64,000 bases of DNA from Sarcocystis neurona (taxonomy: Eukaryota; Apicomplexa; Conoidasida; Eucoccidiorida; Sarcocystidae), in contig KL647291.1 in the NCBI GenBank assembly GCA_000727475.1, forward strand, positions 968,325-1,032,324. The letters run 5' to 3'. The notes below the pieces were generated by a model. It was not told where the DNA came from. It saw only the letters and a program-made list of their open reading frames with translations, and made no database searches. Shown here in pieces: positions 25,501-36,776 of the stretch (positions within the stretch are counted from its first letter, which is position 1; each line of letters begins with the position of its first letter). Both the position numbers and the translations under genes were made by a program.

Positions 25501-27837
25501 GGTACGACTATGTGAACGATAGGTTGGATAATTTACCCGTCTTGTCTACTGTTTCTGTTTTCTAGGGGATGCTTCAAGGCGCCGCTACATGGCTGTGTCC
25601 CCACCTCTTCGGTAGACAGCGGATGGCATCAACAATTCTGCTCGACTATGAACACACATGTGTGCAAGCACATACGTACCACAGCAGAAACATGCAACTC
25701 CAGTATGCTTGTACATAAAAACTTTACCGGTTGCATTAACCATCTCTGCTTGTAAAAGGGTGCTGATTAGTCGTTCAGAAGGCAGACTCTTCAGGTCTTG
25801 CACGGTAGCCTGGTCGAGTTCTTCGCTCATGAATGTGAGGGAGACTACCCTCCAGTGCGCCGTGGGCGAGAACAAATCCCCATCTACTCGATTTCTCTGG
25901 CTGCCAAATCTCTCCCATTCCTTCCACATCTCCGCTGGCCCTGCTGTTTCCGCCGCTGCTCCGGCCTGTGATGTTCTGCCCTCAAGTGCAGCAGCGGAGG
26001 GTTGTCTCACACGCGCCCTCGTCTCAGCGGCTGAGATTGCGTCACGGTCACCAGAGAGGTCTCGTTGTGCTTCGATGTCGCCACCTTCAACATCTTTCGT
26101 CCCTCTGGCCGCCTCTGTTGTTTCTCGTGTTGTCCCTCTGTCACTTACTGCTTCTTCCTCTCCGACTGCTGGCGCGTACGCAGCGCCCTCTTCGCGGTCA
26201 CTGACGTCGTCCGGCGGAGCTGCTGCTGCAGCGCCTTCAGGTGTTTGCAGCGTGTTGTCGAACTGATCTCTGACAGAGAAGCCTTCTTCTTCAGTAGTCG
26301 CAGTAGGCAGCCCGAGCGATCCCTCCGCAAATAGAGCAAGGTAAGGCAAGGTGGTGCGGTTGACGCCAGTGGAGGCACGGAAGGTGATGGGATCATCCGA
26401 AAAATGCCAAATTTGCATTTCAACTTCACGTCTGTTGGCCTCTCCTTGAAAGGTGTGTTCCGATGGAGAGTGGAAAAAGATATGCTGAGCGGTAAGCATT
26501 TCGGCTGTGTCCGTCGGGAAGAGGGCGCCGAGGGTAGTCATGCTGCCGTTGGCCGCGCGGAGCTGAAACACTTTGCTGCTGCGGTACACTTGTAGCGTTG
26601 GGAAGCTGTTGGGATAGAAGTAGAAGAAATCTCCCCTTCTCCATGGCCGCCGCGAGGATAATGCAGAAGCGGCGTCTCCACCAGAAAAAGCACGCCTGTA
26701 CATGGCGGTCAAATTTCGATACTGCCGCTCGTGCAACCCTTCGATGTGCAAATCTACGGGAGACTGCCGCCGTCCTTCTGCACATAACCCCGTCCAGTCT
26801 CTACCGTGTTGTCTGTAATTCCAAGAATCTTCTGGCAAAGCGGAAAAGAACGGAATCTGCAGGCGCTCTGTCTGCGTGTGCTGGGATAGGTCCTTTTGGT
26901 GCCCCTGCTGTTGAACAGCCTGTTGCTGCTGAGTTTGTTGTGGCTCCTCCCACTGCTGCTGGTGGATCTCCTGCTGTTGTTGACTCTGTTGCTGCTCCTG
27001 CCTCTGCAGTTGCTGCTCTTGCCCTGTAGGGCCATCCTCCGGTGGAGGCCCTACGGACGACGTTGTTGTAGTCGCTGTTGAAATTGTTTTCCCTGTTCCT
27101 CCTGTGTTCGTTTTTGATGCGATGTCAACGGCTGCCCGTCGTCCGGCTGCACCGGGGTCTGCCAGCAGAGATATCTTCCCAGATGTCTCTCGGTGTGGAA
27201 AACGAAAGGTATAATGGTGTTTGACAGGTCGCAGCGGAGGGGTGACTAAAAGCGCCTGCTGCCCTGATTTCTTAGGTTCTGCCCGCTGCGCTAGTGGCTG
27301 CAGCTGTGACGTCTCACCGTGCAACTGCTGCTGTTGTTGCAGATGCGAAAGCAGCGCCACACGTTCTGGATAAAGGAACGGTGGGGTGCGCTTCTCCTGG
27401 CTGAGAGGGTTGTCGCGTAATTGCTCGGCAGCAGTCCAAGACACAGATTCGGTTGTTTGGTCGTTCCGTTGCTGCTGCGGGTCTCCGAAGTCCTGCTGCT
27501 GCTGCGACTGGATAAATACGTGCTTTGGCTGCTGTTGCTGCTGCTGCTCAAGCGGCAGTTGGGATTCCCTACTTTTCCACCACTGCTGCTGCAACATCTG
27601 TAGTCCCTGCTCCGGATATGCCGGGGCACCTGCCACCGAATAGCGCCTACCGTAGTTTCCTGCTCCTGCCACTTCCGGTACTTCTCCTGATGTTGCTCCT
27701 GCTGTTGGTACGGATGAGGCGTTCACACGAACCCCTGCAGCACTCTTGTTTCGACGAAGAAAAAGAACGAGGCAGCAAGAAAAAAAAGGAAAAATAACAG
27801 CCCACCGGGGGGGCCTGTTTCGACTGCCCCAACGCAT
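19530..27837 (-). CDS. Carbonic-anhydrase-related protein, predicted GPI-anchored (two exons)
   Basis: Exon 1 is 25728-27837 (703 codons plus one base; donor GTAAAG) and exon 2 is 20074-19530 (acceptor CAG). Joining them keeps frame through a split Gly codon and gives about 884 aa. A hydrophobic segment at residues 12-27 looks like a signal peptide. Residues about 50-325 are Gln-rich and low complexity. The alpha-type carbonic anhydrase fold starts near 339: C352 with RQSPVDL, then HIFFHSPSEHTF (452-463) and EMQIWHF; exon 2 supplies GSSTMPPC and NVRWYV. Aligned to the family, the first zinc His is Phe454, the second is His456 and the third is Gln475. C352 and the PPC Cys match the disulfide pair of secreted members. 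The C-terminus ends in a hydrophobic tail (SSAILLLLLPFFTLSVAEL) typical of a GPI signal. Toxoplasma has a GPI-anchored carbonic-anhydrase-related protein needed for rhoptry biogenesis, so a similar role is an inference. A ~130 aa acidic/Ala-rich insertion (about 510-635) splits the catalytic domain. Confidence 0.85.
20075..25727 (-). other. 5.65 kb intron of the carbonic-anhydrase-like gene
   Basis: The boundaries read GTAAAG at 25727 and CAG at 20075 on the minus strand, with phase 1 on both sides. The interior is TA/TGTATATAC-rich, with an 86 bp inverted repeat at 24636-24868. Two less repetitive frames inside it could be exons of something else: a plus-strand frame at 21838-22134 starting MRPPASTLRCMLLLL, and a minus-strand frame around 22950-23150 (SFLESEEGEDTPERRKTF). 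Neither fits this gene in phase, and neither has a recognised family. Confidence 0.7.
24636..24868. repeat. Near-perfect 86+86 bp inverted repeat with 61 bp loop
   Basis: The left arm 24636-24721 (CGCAGGCCTCACATTTGTTA..TTACCGATCCG) is the reverse complement of the right arm 24783-24868 over 86 bp, with two differences by eye. The loop at 24722-24782 is unique. I see no target-site duplication next to the arms and no open frame of note inside. It lies in the large intron of the carbonic-anhydrase-like gene. It could be a MITE-like or foldback element, or the source of a long hairpin RNA. Confidence 0.9.
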
Positions 27838-28396
27838 TCTGCAGATGAGTTTACGTAGTCATACGCGTATATAAGCAGAGGTGGCTCCGTGCAGAGAGAA
27901 CTAGGCTATTGACACTGGTTGGCTGATGTTAGTGAAGGTATACGCGTATACGTGCTCTTGCTACGGCCTCAACCAGCCGCTGCGTAGCGATTATAATTCC
28001 CGTTCTGTTTGAAGTGCTCATGCATTCACCCTATTCACGCTGCTGTTCTTGCAGTTTTCTTCGTCTGCACCTCCTGATCCCTTCTTTATCAGCAACGCAC
28101 ACTGGCGTGCTCCCCCGTGGATACCCAGGGTCTACACGAACATAGAGGCCACCAACCAAATAAAAGTAGAAAGTGTCACCTTCGCCCGTAGCTGCATGCT
28201 GAAAAGTCCTCCACAGCAGCAGCTTCTAATACGTACTACGGCGGCCGGTGAGCTTTTGTCGAACTTATGTTTCTGCTTGGGGCGCCGAGGTGCCTTTCGG
28301 GCTGCTGTTTGACCTGCTGGTAGCTATGCTACTGCTACCCTTCTGCTGATGCTGTTGCTACTGTTGGGGGCACCGCATCGAATAATTCTTGTGACT

Positions 28397-28848
28397 CTAC
28401 GGCCGAAACAGCTGTTCCGTCTCACCCAGGACACTTTCATGCGCTTCTTTGCCGTGATGCAGCTGTGTCAATTTCTTTGCAGCAGATTTCTCACCAAACT
28501 CACACACACACACACACACAAGCGTGTGAATTACACCGGTGTTTCCTCTAAATTCTTGCGTGGACAAGTACATACGGATACATATATGTATATGCAATGG
28601 ATATACATGTCTGTATAGGTAAGTGCCTCCATACCGTGTCACGGAGTCTTTCGGTGTTTTCGCAGAGCTTCGATTGCTGCGGCCATACGCACACGTACAG
28701 AGACATGCTGTTAGACTTAAGCGGCTGCCAAGCCCCTATCGTCCCAGAGCTCGAAGATAAAGCTTCATTTTCCCAAAGCTCTTGCAGAATAGTCACCGCA
28801 GACAGGCGCTGTGTAGAACTGTCGCGGCGGCTATCACATGACGTTGCC
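28397..28848 (-). CDS. Unidentified C-terminal exons (three, phase-consistent)
   Basis: Three minus-strand segments join without a frame break: 28848-28695 (51 codons after one split base, acceptor AAG, donor GTGTGC), 28676-28635 (14 codons, acceptor GCAG, donor GTATGG) and 28498-28397 (33 codons plus TAG). The last part reads FGEKSAAKKLTQLHHGKEAH.., polar and probably helical. The model would end about 560 bp upstream of the carbonic-anhydrase-like start codon, on the same strand. It may be the end of the exon set further right. I recognise no family; splice sites were chosen by eye. Confidence 0.25.
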
Positions 28849-29379
28849 CTTATGGCGGAAAAAAAATTCCACAGCCGCTTCACTCCCAACCTTTAGTGTG
28901 TGTGCTTGACGGGCGCATAAAACTCTAATTCTCCTTTTTTCCAGCAGCAGATGTCTACAGCGATACTGCTGGTGCAGCTGCTAGGACTCATGACGGTTCA
29001 TCTTCGTGCGTGCACGATGGGACCGTGCCGCGTTGCGGGATGTCTACTTGCGAAGAGCAGGGAGAGGAGAGAAAGGTCGACACGTTCATCTTTTTAGCAG
29101 CTTGAGGGGCTTGAGAGCAAGCGTGAAGTAATCCTGGAGAGATGACATAGCAGGTTATACAAATTCGACCAGCAGGTCGAGTGTAGCAGTTGCAGGTCGT
29201 AACGCTAGTACCGGTAGACAATCCACAGCAGTAGCAACGCGGCAACCCAGAGATGAACGGATCACAAAGGGAGCGAGGCTTAAGGCGAGAGGATGGTATT
29301 GCAGCTTTGCGATAGGAAAGTTTGCATGTGTTTGGCAAAAGACGTGAGCCTTCTGCTTGTCGAGTGCTGAAGCACGCAT

Positions 29380-29818
29380 CTAGCAGTTGTACGAAGAAAG
29401 TCTAGTAGACACGTAGAACCAGCAGCAGCAACAGCACCCGCAGCAGGACACGGCACACGCTATAGTCAAAGGAGATGCACTGCAGCAGCGTAACAGCACG
29501 AGCTGAAGCACGAACAATAGCATTAGCAGCAACAGCAAAGTGAGTGGCAGCAGGAGCAGCAGTTTGAATGGCTGCAAACTACCAACTGCAACAATAGCAC
29601 CTGCCGCCGTAGGAGCAACATTGATATCGGGTGCAGCGCCAGGGAAGGCAGTGCCACCGTTTTCTTCGCTGGCATACTATGAAGAAAAAAACAAACGAAA
29701 CGAACTCTTCTGCGCACTTCTTCCCCTTCGTTGTGCTTGGAAACACAGAAACATCAGCCCCATTCTCTCCTGATACGAAATGTAGTGCCGATTTAACGGT
29801 CACTATTTCACACAGGGG
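29380..29818 (-). CDS. Unidentified exons ending in a hydrophobic Leu-rich tail
   Basis: Two segments join in phase 0: 29818-29702 (39 codons after a TTCGCAG acceptor; PLCEIVTVKSALHFVSGENG, later KGKKCAEEF) and 29676 onward to a TAG at 29380. The second reads YASEENGGTAFPGAAPDINV, then a strongly hydrophobic run (about PFKLLLLLPLTLLLLLMLL) and a Cys-rich tail. The layout, a Cys-containing ectodomain before a terminal hydrophobic stretch, resembles GPI- or membrane-anchored surface proteins of coccidia. The hydrophobic part coincides with a CAG/CTG tract and may be compositional. No family is assigned. Confidence 0.25.
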
Positions 29819-30117
29819 CTGCGAAGCAGAAAGGTGTGTGTTCACACAAGCATACGCGTAGATAGGACTGTCAGGATGGGAGTGAAGGATACAGGACGCA
29901 TGTGTATTTTCAAAAACACCAGGAAGCGTGAGGGTGCGCATACAGGGTTATATGTAGACGTATACCCCGATATAGAGAAAGTTCGTTAACGTATATTTAC
30001 ATATACGTGGGTGTACAAAAGAATACTGGCTGGAGCTTCTAAGCTTACGTAAGTCCACATGTCTATGCTACACTGGATTACCCAGAGTACACGTACAATT
30101 TACCTGTATGCGTAATA

Positions 30118-30213
30118 GTGGTAGTAGTAGTGGTAGTGGTAGTAGTAGTAGTAGTCACAGTAGTAGTAGGACTGGTAGCAGTGGTAGTAGTCGTAGTAGT
30201 AGTAGTAGTAAAT
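30118..30213. repeat. (GTA/GTG)n trinucleotide repeat
   Basis: About 95 bp of GTA, GTG and GTC triplets, unlike the CAG repeats elsewhere. It reads as polyVal on the plus strand and Thr-rich on the minus strand. I regard it as a microsatellite. Confidence 0.9.
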
Positions 30214-30438
30214 TTGAATAGCGGGTATATGTACACAAAATTATATATATGTACATACACACGCCTGTACCTATGCACAAGTGTACGCACATATCTGTGC
30301 TAGTATATGCACAAATATATCGGGGACAAACCGGAAGATTTGTACCAAGCAATGAATATGCCTACGTGCGCATCTAGCGTGTATGATGTGTAGCAGACAT
30401 ATGCTCACATCAAGCAGGTATACCCGCGGTACAGTTAC

Positions 30439-33400
30439 GGCAGGTAGATTTGCCGGCTCGAATCAAAGTAAGTTGGAGGTGAAATCGCTCCTCACGAAAA
30501 AGAAATGCTCGTACTGAAGCGATGGAGGACACATCGGCGTAGAGGTAATGTCTAACATCACCCAGAAAATGACGAAGGTCGGAAATAGAGATAATCGGGG
30601 AATTCAGGGAAAAATTTTGCGTGTTTACATGTTTCTTTTCTGATCACAGGCGCTTTTGAAGGTCATAAAGATAAGATGTGACTTCAGCCAATAATAGACC
30701 CACAGAGGCTTTCACAGATATGCGTGCAAGTACCCCTGTGTGTGTGTTTAAGCTCCAATGTCTACAGACATTTGTCTTGCAGATGTTAGGTTTCCGTAGT
30801 TCCACATATGTAAATACACAGATACGTCCCTTGTTTTTCTAGAGCTTCCGACGTATTTGTATATGGCTGTACGTACAACTATATAAAGGGAGAGAGACAG
30901 AGAGATAAGCACAAGCCCCGGCCATTTGTAAGATCTTAAACGTGGCGACTTAGGTGAAGATCAACTCGACATATAACTATATCACCGCTGTATACGTGTG
31001 CACACACACACACACACACACACACACTCGCACAAAGGCATACGCAGCAATGACCTTTGTACGTATTCCTATTTGTACTGAATATGTGTGTAGCACGTGC
31101 GTGGCTTTTCTACAGGTGTACGACTTTTGAAATGCCTTCAGTAGTTCTATTTAGTCTCACTCACCAATGCGTAGTGCATCTGTGGTTTCCCCAGTTTCCT
31201 TTGAGGAGCTACTTTTGTTTGAGACAGCCAGGAATTACCTTACGGATAATAGCAGCTTCCTGCGTAGTTCTAGCGCGTGTGTCTGTATGTGCTTATTTCT
31301 CAGCTTACATCTTGTTTTGTTGCACGGACTTGTACATGTACGTGGATAGAGAAAATGAAGTTATGCATGAACTCACGTGTACGAGTATATCGGTGTTCCA
31401 CACAGGGTGATGCACGTCCGTATTTGTTGACGCACGCGGTACCGAATGCACTTTTCTTATGGCAATAGTGGGCTAATAGTGGCGCCTTCATGCCGGAAAC
31501 CCGTTCTCCCGGAACCAAACCTGGTTCTTCCTACAGTGAAGAAGAAAATATTTGAAAGCGCATGTTCGTTTGATGTGCATTTGTATCAATAGGATGGACG
31601 CAAAATTTGGCTTATTTCTGTTTGTGTCTGTCCGCGCAAGGAAGTACAGGCGGAGTGATGCACCGAAGTCCACAGGCAATATACTCTTATTCATAGAACG
31701 TGAGTTACAGGTGTACAGTTCCGGTGGGAGTGATGGAAGAGCCTCTACTAGCCGGCTCTAGGATACTTGCTGCTGAAACAACAGAAAGGTAGAAATGCAG
31801 CATTGAATGCACCGAGGCACCAAAAGGAGAATTCACCTCACGTTGAGGCCTCCACGCGTTTTCCTTATTCCTCGTGGGCGAGCGCTTACGCCTATTGATA
31901 TCCTTGAGTGTCCAGACAGAATGAAACTTATACTGCATCAGTCCAGTGGGCTCTGGACACAAACATGTGGTCACAGTGCGTGAAGTGGACAGGTGATTTG
32001 CATATGTGTGTATTGATGTAGGTAAACACGAACATGTTCGCCTACCGCGGGGACGAACATAGGCAAATATACACATATGTATATATATACAGAGAGAGAG
32101 ACTTACACGTACACAGGTGAATTCATATACACGGAAATAGACAGGTGGAGAGGTCCAACGATAACGTAGACAGGTCCAACTGTACATGTAGACAGTGTCG
32201 TATACGAAAGATGCACAGAAGTGCCCAGCCGTGAAGCAAGACAGATGAATGTATGTTATCTACGTACACGAATAGGTAGGGGTAAGTATTTCGATCCATG
32301 GAAATACACAGCTGTGAAGCACGACAGACACACGTAGATGGTTGCAAGAACATGTACAGACAGAGGCAGGTATTCCGAAACACCCGTCAGTCAGAAACAA
32401 CCGTCCAACTTATTATTATAGGTAGAAGTGTCTATAGCTACGTCTAGTCGATGCGAAACCGCGGACAATGTCCCTTAGAAATATTCATAATCAAAAAATA
32501 ATTCTGTTTCCCTCGTTCAGTGTTCACGGACGAACGTCTAGGAAGTGGTTAATATAATACGACAATATGTGGTTACTACATGTATAGTACACATGTCTAC
32601 ACACATGTAGACTATATATATATATATATATATGTGCGCGCTGTGGCTTTTGACTTCTCGGCCCATCCAAGCCTGTGCACGTATGGATAGGCAGGTGCGT
32701 GTACACGGACTTCCATTCTTGGCTAAAAACTTCGTAGGCACACGCATGACCATACATATATTTCACTTGCACGTGCATTAACAATCATCCTCGCATACGC
32801 AAGAACACATACATACACATATGCACATATACGGATAGACACAAACGCACTCCTACATGCATTTTCTTGGTCACGCTATACAAAGTTGCGTGTATACACG
32901 TGTGTGTAGATGAGTGTGCCCACCCACACAACCACGGATCCATATGCGCGTGCCGACAACCGTACACGAGCGTGTACCGCCACACTTTTCTGTCACAAAG
33001 AAGCACAAGAAGAGCCTGCCTGACGAAAGTCGTGGGAAGAAGGTGGTTGAGCTTTTAGAAAGGCAGTATCCTCCAAAGTGTCCTTTTAACGTGTGAAAGA
33101 ATGATGGCTATTTCCCCTCTGCACTACGGCGAACGACACGCTGACCGTTTTACACGTAGACCGAGTACAACCGTGTTGCGGCCTGCACAGATACAATAAG
33201 CATCTGCCACTCCCCTCTGAGGTTCTCGACTTCGTGGTGACTCGTGCTAAAAGGCTAGCATCTCGGTAAAGCGTGTGTGATGGACCGTGCGCGAGGTAAA
33301 GAATTCTGACAGAAAAGGGATTTTGGCAAAGTAGAGCACCACAGGCAGGTGCTGGCGCTCTGTATTAGGAGTAGTGAGCTCCATACTTGCCGCCTTCTCT

Positions 33401-34893
33401 ATCCACTCACGCTGACGGACAGCTTCACATATCTTCGTATTCTCTAGCTGTATCCAGTTAAAGATGTGTCGGTAGCGTGTGTCCCTCCACAAAGAGACGC
33501 AAGCCGCATGTTTGGTAGGCGTTTGCGCACGGATTCTCCTCCTCCGTATATTGCACGTCGGTGCCCGTCTGTGTGCGTCTTTAGTATTCGAGAACTTTTG
33601 CCATGTGACAGTAAACGGATCGTGTCAAGCGAAATGATACTCAGACCTCAGTCTCATCTCCGTACGTTCTCAACCGTGTTAACACGCCTCCACACGAAAT
33701 CCACTGCTGCTCGTACGCCACGGAACGTATACCCTGCGCATCGAAGAGCGTATGCTAGTTCAAAGTCGTGCGAGTGGTGAGGCCATCACATTGTCCTGCG
33801 TGCATGAGCACGCATTAATTGATGTCTTTACGCATTAAGGGTATCGTAGTAGTCGTGCTTTTTTAAGCTATACAGACCTACGCCAGCCCCACGGCATCTG
33901 AAATCATCTGCAGCTACGTGGAAGCCTGTGTGGACGCAGCAGGGGCTGAGGCGCCGCGTTGTTGTGCACAATAAAATCTTACGCATCTAAACACAATACA
34001 GGTGTACATATAGGTGTGTCGAGCTCTGCAGTAAGCTCTCTCGTATAGATGAATACAAATACGTAAACACAGATCCCAACAATGTGGTTTTGCACTCTGT
34101 GTCTCCGTCTGAATCCAGCTTTGTCCTCATTTTAAAAGGAGGCAGGTCATGAGTCTGCGCACTGGGTCACAGGCCTGCACATACACGTGCAGTTGTGTTT
34201 GTGTTCGCAAGAGCTGCACACCACATGTGAGGACCCTACAGTAGTAGTTTCCAGCTGGAGAAAGCCCCCCTTTGGTTTCACTTGTAAAAGAGCTCCAGCC
34301 GGATTTAAAGCAGCTCCTACCGGCTTTCCTTTGTTTCTAGGCAGCTATCTCTGTCGTTCACGGCTGCCCCCCCTCCACCCATACGCGTCGCAGAGACACC
34401 CAGATCCACGGATCCACACATACACATCTACAGAACCACATCCGTACATTCCCCCCGACTGTCATCCCAGTTTACCGTATGTCCCCCGAAAAATATGTAT
34501 ATAGCGTGCACCCGTTTGACCAAGGAACCCGCAGTTAAAAACATACAGACATGTATGGAAGCGACGAGTGACGCGCACAACCATGTTTACACGTGTTGGT
34601 ACACGGCTGTGCGTTCCCACCTGTTGCTCGCAGGAACTGCCAATGCACATAGTTGTACGCAACAGTGTGTCGACCTACCAGGGAACTGGCACATATCCAC
34701 ACACAAATGTAAAGCTACCTAGAAGCATTCAAAACAGCACACAGCTTCGTCCTTCCTCGTGCATCCATGAGGCGTGCAGCAGCACAACACCTTTTATATC
34801 GTCAGTGAACTTTAAGAAGGACGTGATACGCTTCCGAGCAACGTCTAAAGTAGACTCGTCCCGCCTCATCATAACCGTCTGCTGCTGCAACAT
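30439..34893 (-). CDS. Unidentified multi-exon gene model, incomplete
   Basis: Several minus-strand segments look like exons, with plausible splice sites. They are: 34893 to about 34740 (MLQQQTVMMRRDESTLDVA..ITSFLKFTDD); 33733-33666 (YTFRGVRAAVDFVWRR); about 33486-33256 (RHIFNWIQLENTKICEAV..LPVVLYFAKIPFLSEFF); 31952-31837 (TGLMQYKFHSVWTLKDINRR, donor GTGAAT); 31772-31717 (SILEPASRGSSITPTG, acceptor TTTCAG); 31530-31443 and 31211-31165, which join in phase (..CHKKSAF plus VAPQRKLGKPQ, donor GTGAGT); and 30551-30439 (HYLYADVSSIASVRAFLF). Not all junctions close in phase, so exons are missing or some are wrong. The model would start about 660 bp from phosphoglycerate mutase, transcribed divergently. 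No family is recognised, and it may be more than one gene. Confidence 0.25.
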
Positions 34894-35556
34894 GGGTGCA
34901 GTGATGCTGTCTGTTGTCACCGCCGCTCGAGAAGGAAGCTGGTGTTGCGCTGCTGGGAATTTTCCTGCCGCTTGTCCCGGGCAGCAGCTTCTCCTGCAGC
35001 TGTGTTCTGCACCTCCGGACGCAGGCGTCAGTGGCTGCGGCACAGCAGGTGTTGCTGATGATGTTGCCGTTCTGCCTCAGAGTTGTGTGGTGTGTCTGGA
35101 TCTCGCCGTGAGTTTCTCCTGTTGCAGTGGTGCTGGTGCTGCTGCTCCTGTGCCGCTGTTGGTGCGCGGCTCCTACCGCTGCTGCTGCTGCTGGCGCTAC
35201 TACACTGCTGTGTTGCTGCAGGCAGTGATGGGGCTGCTGCTCGGTCGGAGAGGTGGACGACTCGTCTACATGTGGGGTCCGCGTGCAGAGAGCGTGTTGT
35301 TTTTCCTCTCGGCAGGCACGGTTGCACCTTTATTCCTACCTCTCTGTCATCAGTAGTGGAATTCGGTATTTTTACTTCACTGGACCACCTGTTTGTTGTT
35401 GTATCCTGTTTCAGTTGTGCATTTTGTTTCCACGCCCCTCTCAACTTCTTGCCCTTCACAGTCCGCTTGAGCAATTTCTTTCTGCATTTTTTTTTCACCG
35501 TAAAAACGGGATCCTTCCGCCCCCTCCAGTCGCTCCTCTCTTCCGCTGGTGCCACC
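34860..35556. promoter_or_regulatory. Likely 5' region of phosphoglycerate mutase with a CTG-rich stretch
   Basis: This is the region immediately upstream of the plus-strand start codon at 35557. It contains CTG/CAG clusters (about 34880-35240) and a pyrimidine-rich stretch just before the GCCACC context of the ATG. If the minus-strand exon model to the left is real, the two genes diverge from here. I cannot place a transcription start site. Confidence 0.35.
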
Positions 35557-36736
35557 ATGCCGGGACCCGTGAAGCACACGCTCGTTCTTCTCCGCCACGG
35601 TAATGCAAAATGACGCCGGGGAAATGGGAGATATGCCACAAGGAAAAGAAAAGACAGAAACGCAACAAGGGGGAGCAGGCGGACGGATAGAAATGAGATA
35701 TATCGGTTTCTAGAGAGATACGCAGCAGGAACAAGACAAGAGATGCACGCGAAAGTGCGGAATACCTCCCAAAGTAGAATCCACACATAACGCACAAACA
35801 CAGGAAGCTACAGAGATGCAGTACGGAGGCAGCACTTTCACGGAAAAGAAAAGCTGTGGCTGCTTTGCGCTCTGCGTACAGGCAGAACAGTTCCGTCCCC
35901 GAGTGGTGGTTGGGTAGAAGTATTTCCTGTACCATAGGCGTGTGTAGAACTGACGCTCTGAACCCCCCAACAAGATGTATGTGGTGGAGAGGGAATCTGT
36001 ACAATAGTCTGCCGGACAAAAAGCAGTCTATTCATCTTCTCTCCGTGTACATATCTGCATGTTTACTCTTCATATTTGCCTGTGTGGAACAAGTCTCACG
36101 TACCTTCAAGTATGTGGATGAGCGTTACACAAGAGGTATGTGTATAAGAACGTGGATGAGGCACGAAGGAAGCACAATCTCGTCTCCTGCGAAGAAGTAC
36201 ACGTGCTTTTTCTTCTCTCTCTCAACACATGTACAGAATGATCTGCTACCGGTCGCACGCCACGCGCAGAACTTCTAGTCTTGCTTATCTGTATACTCCT
36301 CACGTGTACATCTCTACACGAGTGTATATCCGACATAATTGCAAGCACACCTGTATATACGTGAATGTCTCTACCCTCCATGTATCTGCATATCTGTGTA
36401 TATACTATCCATACATAGATATAGGTATATGTGTACTAGTGCACACGCAGTCCACACGTAAGAGTGGGATATAAGGCAGCAGCATGCAACAAGACAGATT
36501 CACCGGTGACCCACTGCAATGGCAGAACATAACAAACTTTCCTTTTTTTTGCTATTCCTCTATGCGACAGAGAAGGTAGAGACGCACTGTTGTGTGCGCG
36601 CACACCCGTAGACGTACGTAACGAGTACATGGCGGGCAATCGACACGTCTTTGTTCATACAAATAAATAGTGGTATTCATATATGTAGGAGGCAGACAAA
36701 TCCTATGCGGAGTTCTACCTACATGCATATGTGTGC

Positions 36737-36776
<40 letters not shown>

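Noticed and set aside
28548..28889. Minus-strand frame beginning MGVKRLW, reminiscent of the XPG/FEN nuclease start
   Set aside because: The initiating codon is TTG, similarity stops after a few residues, and a better acceptor lies downstream.
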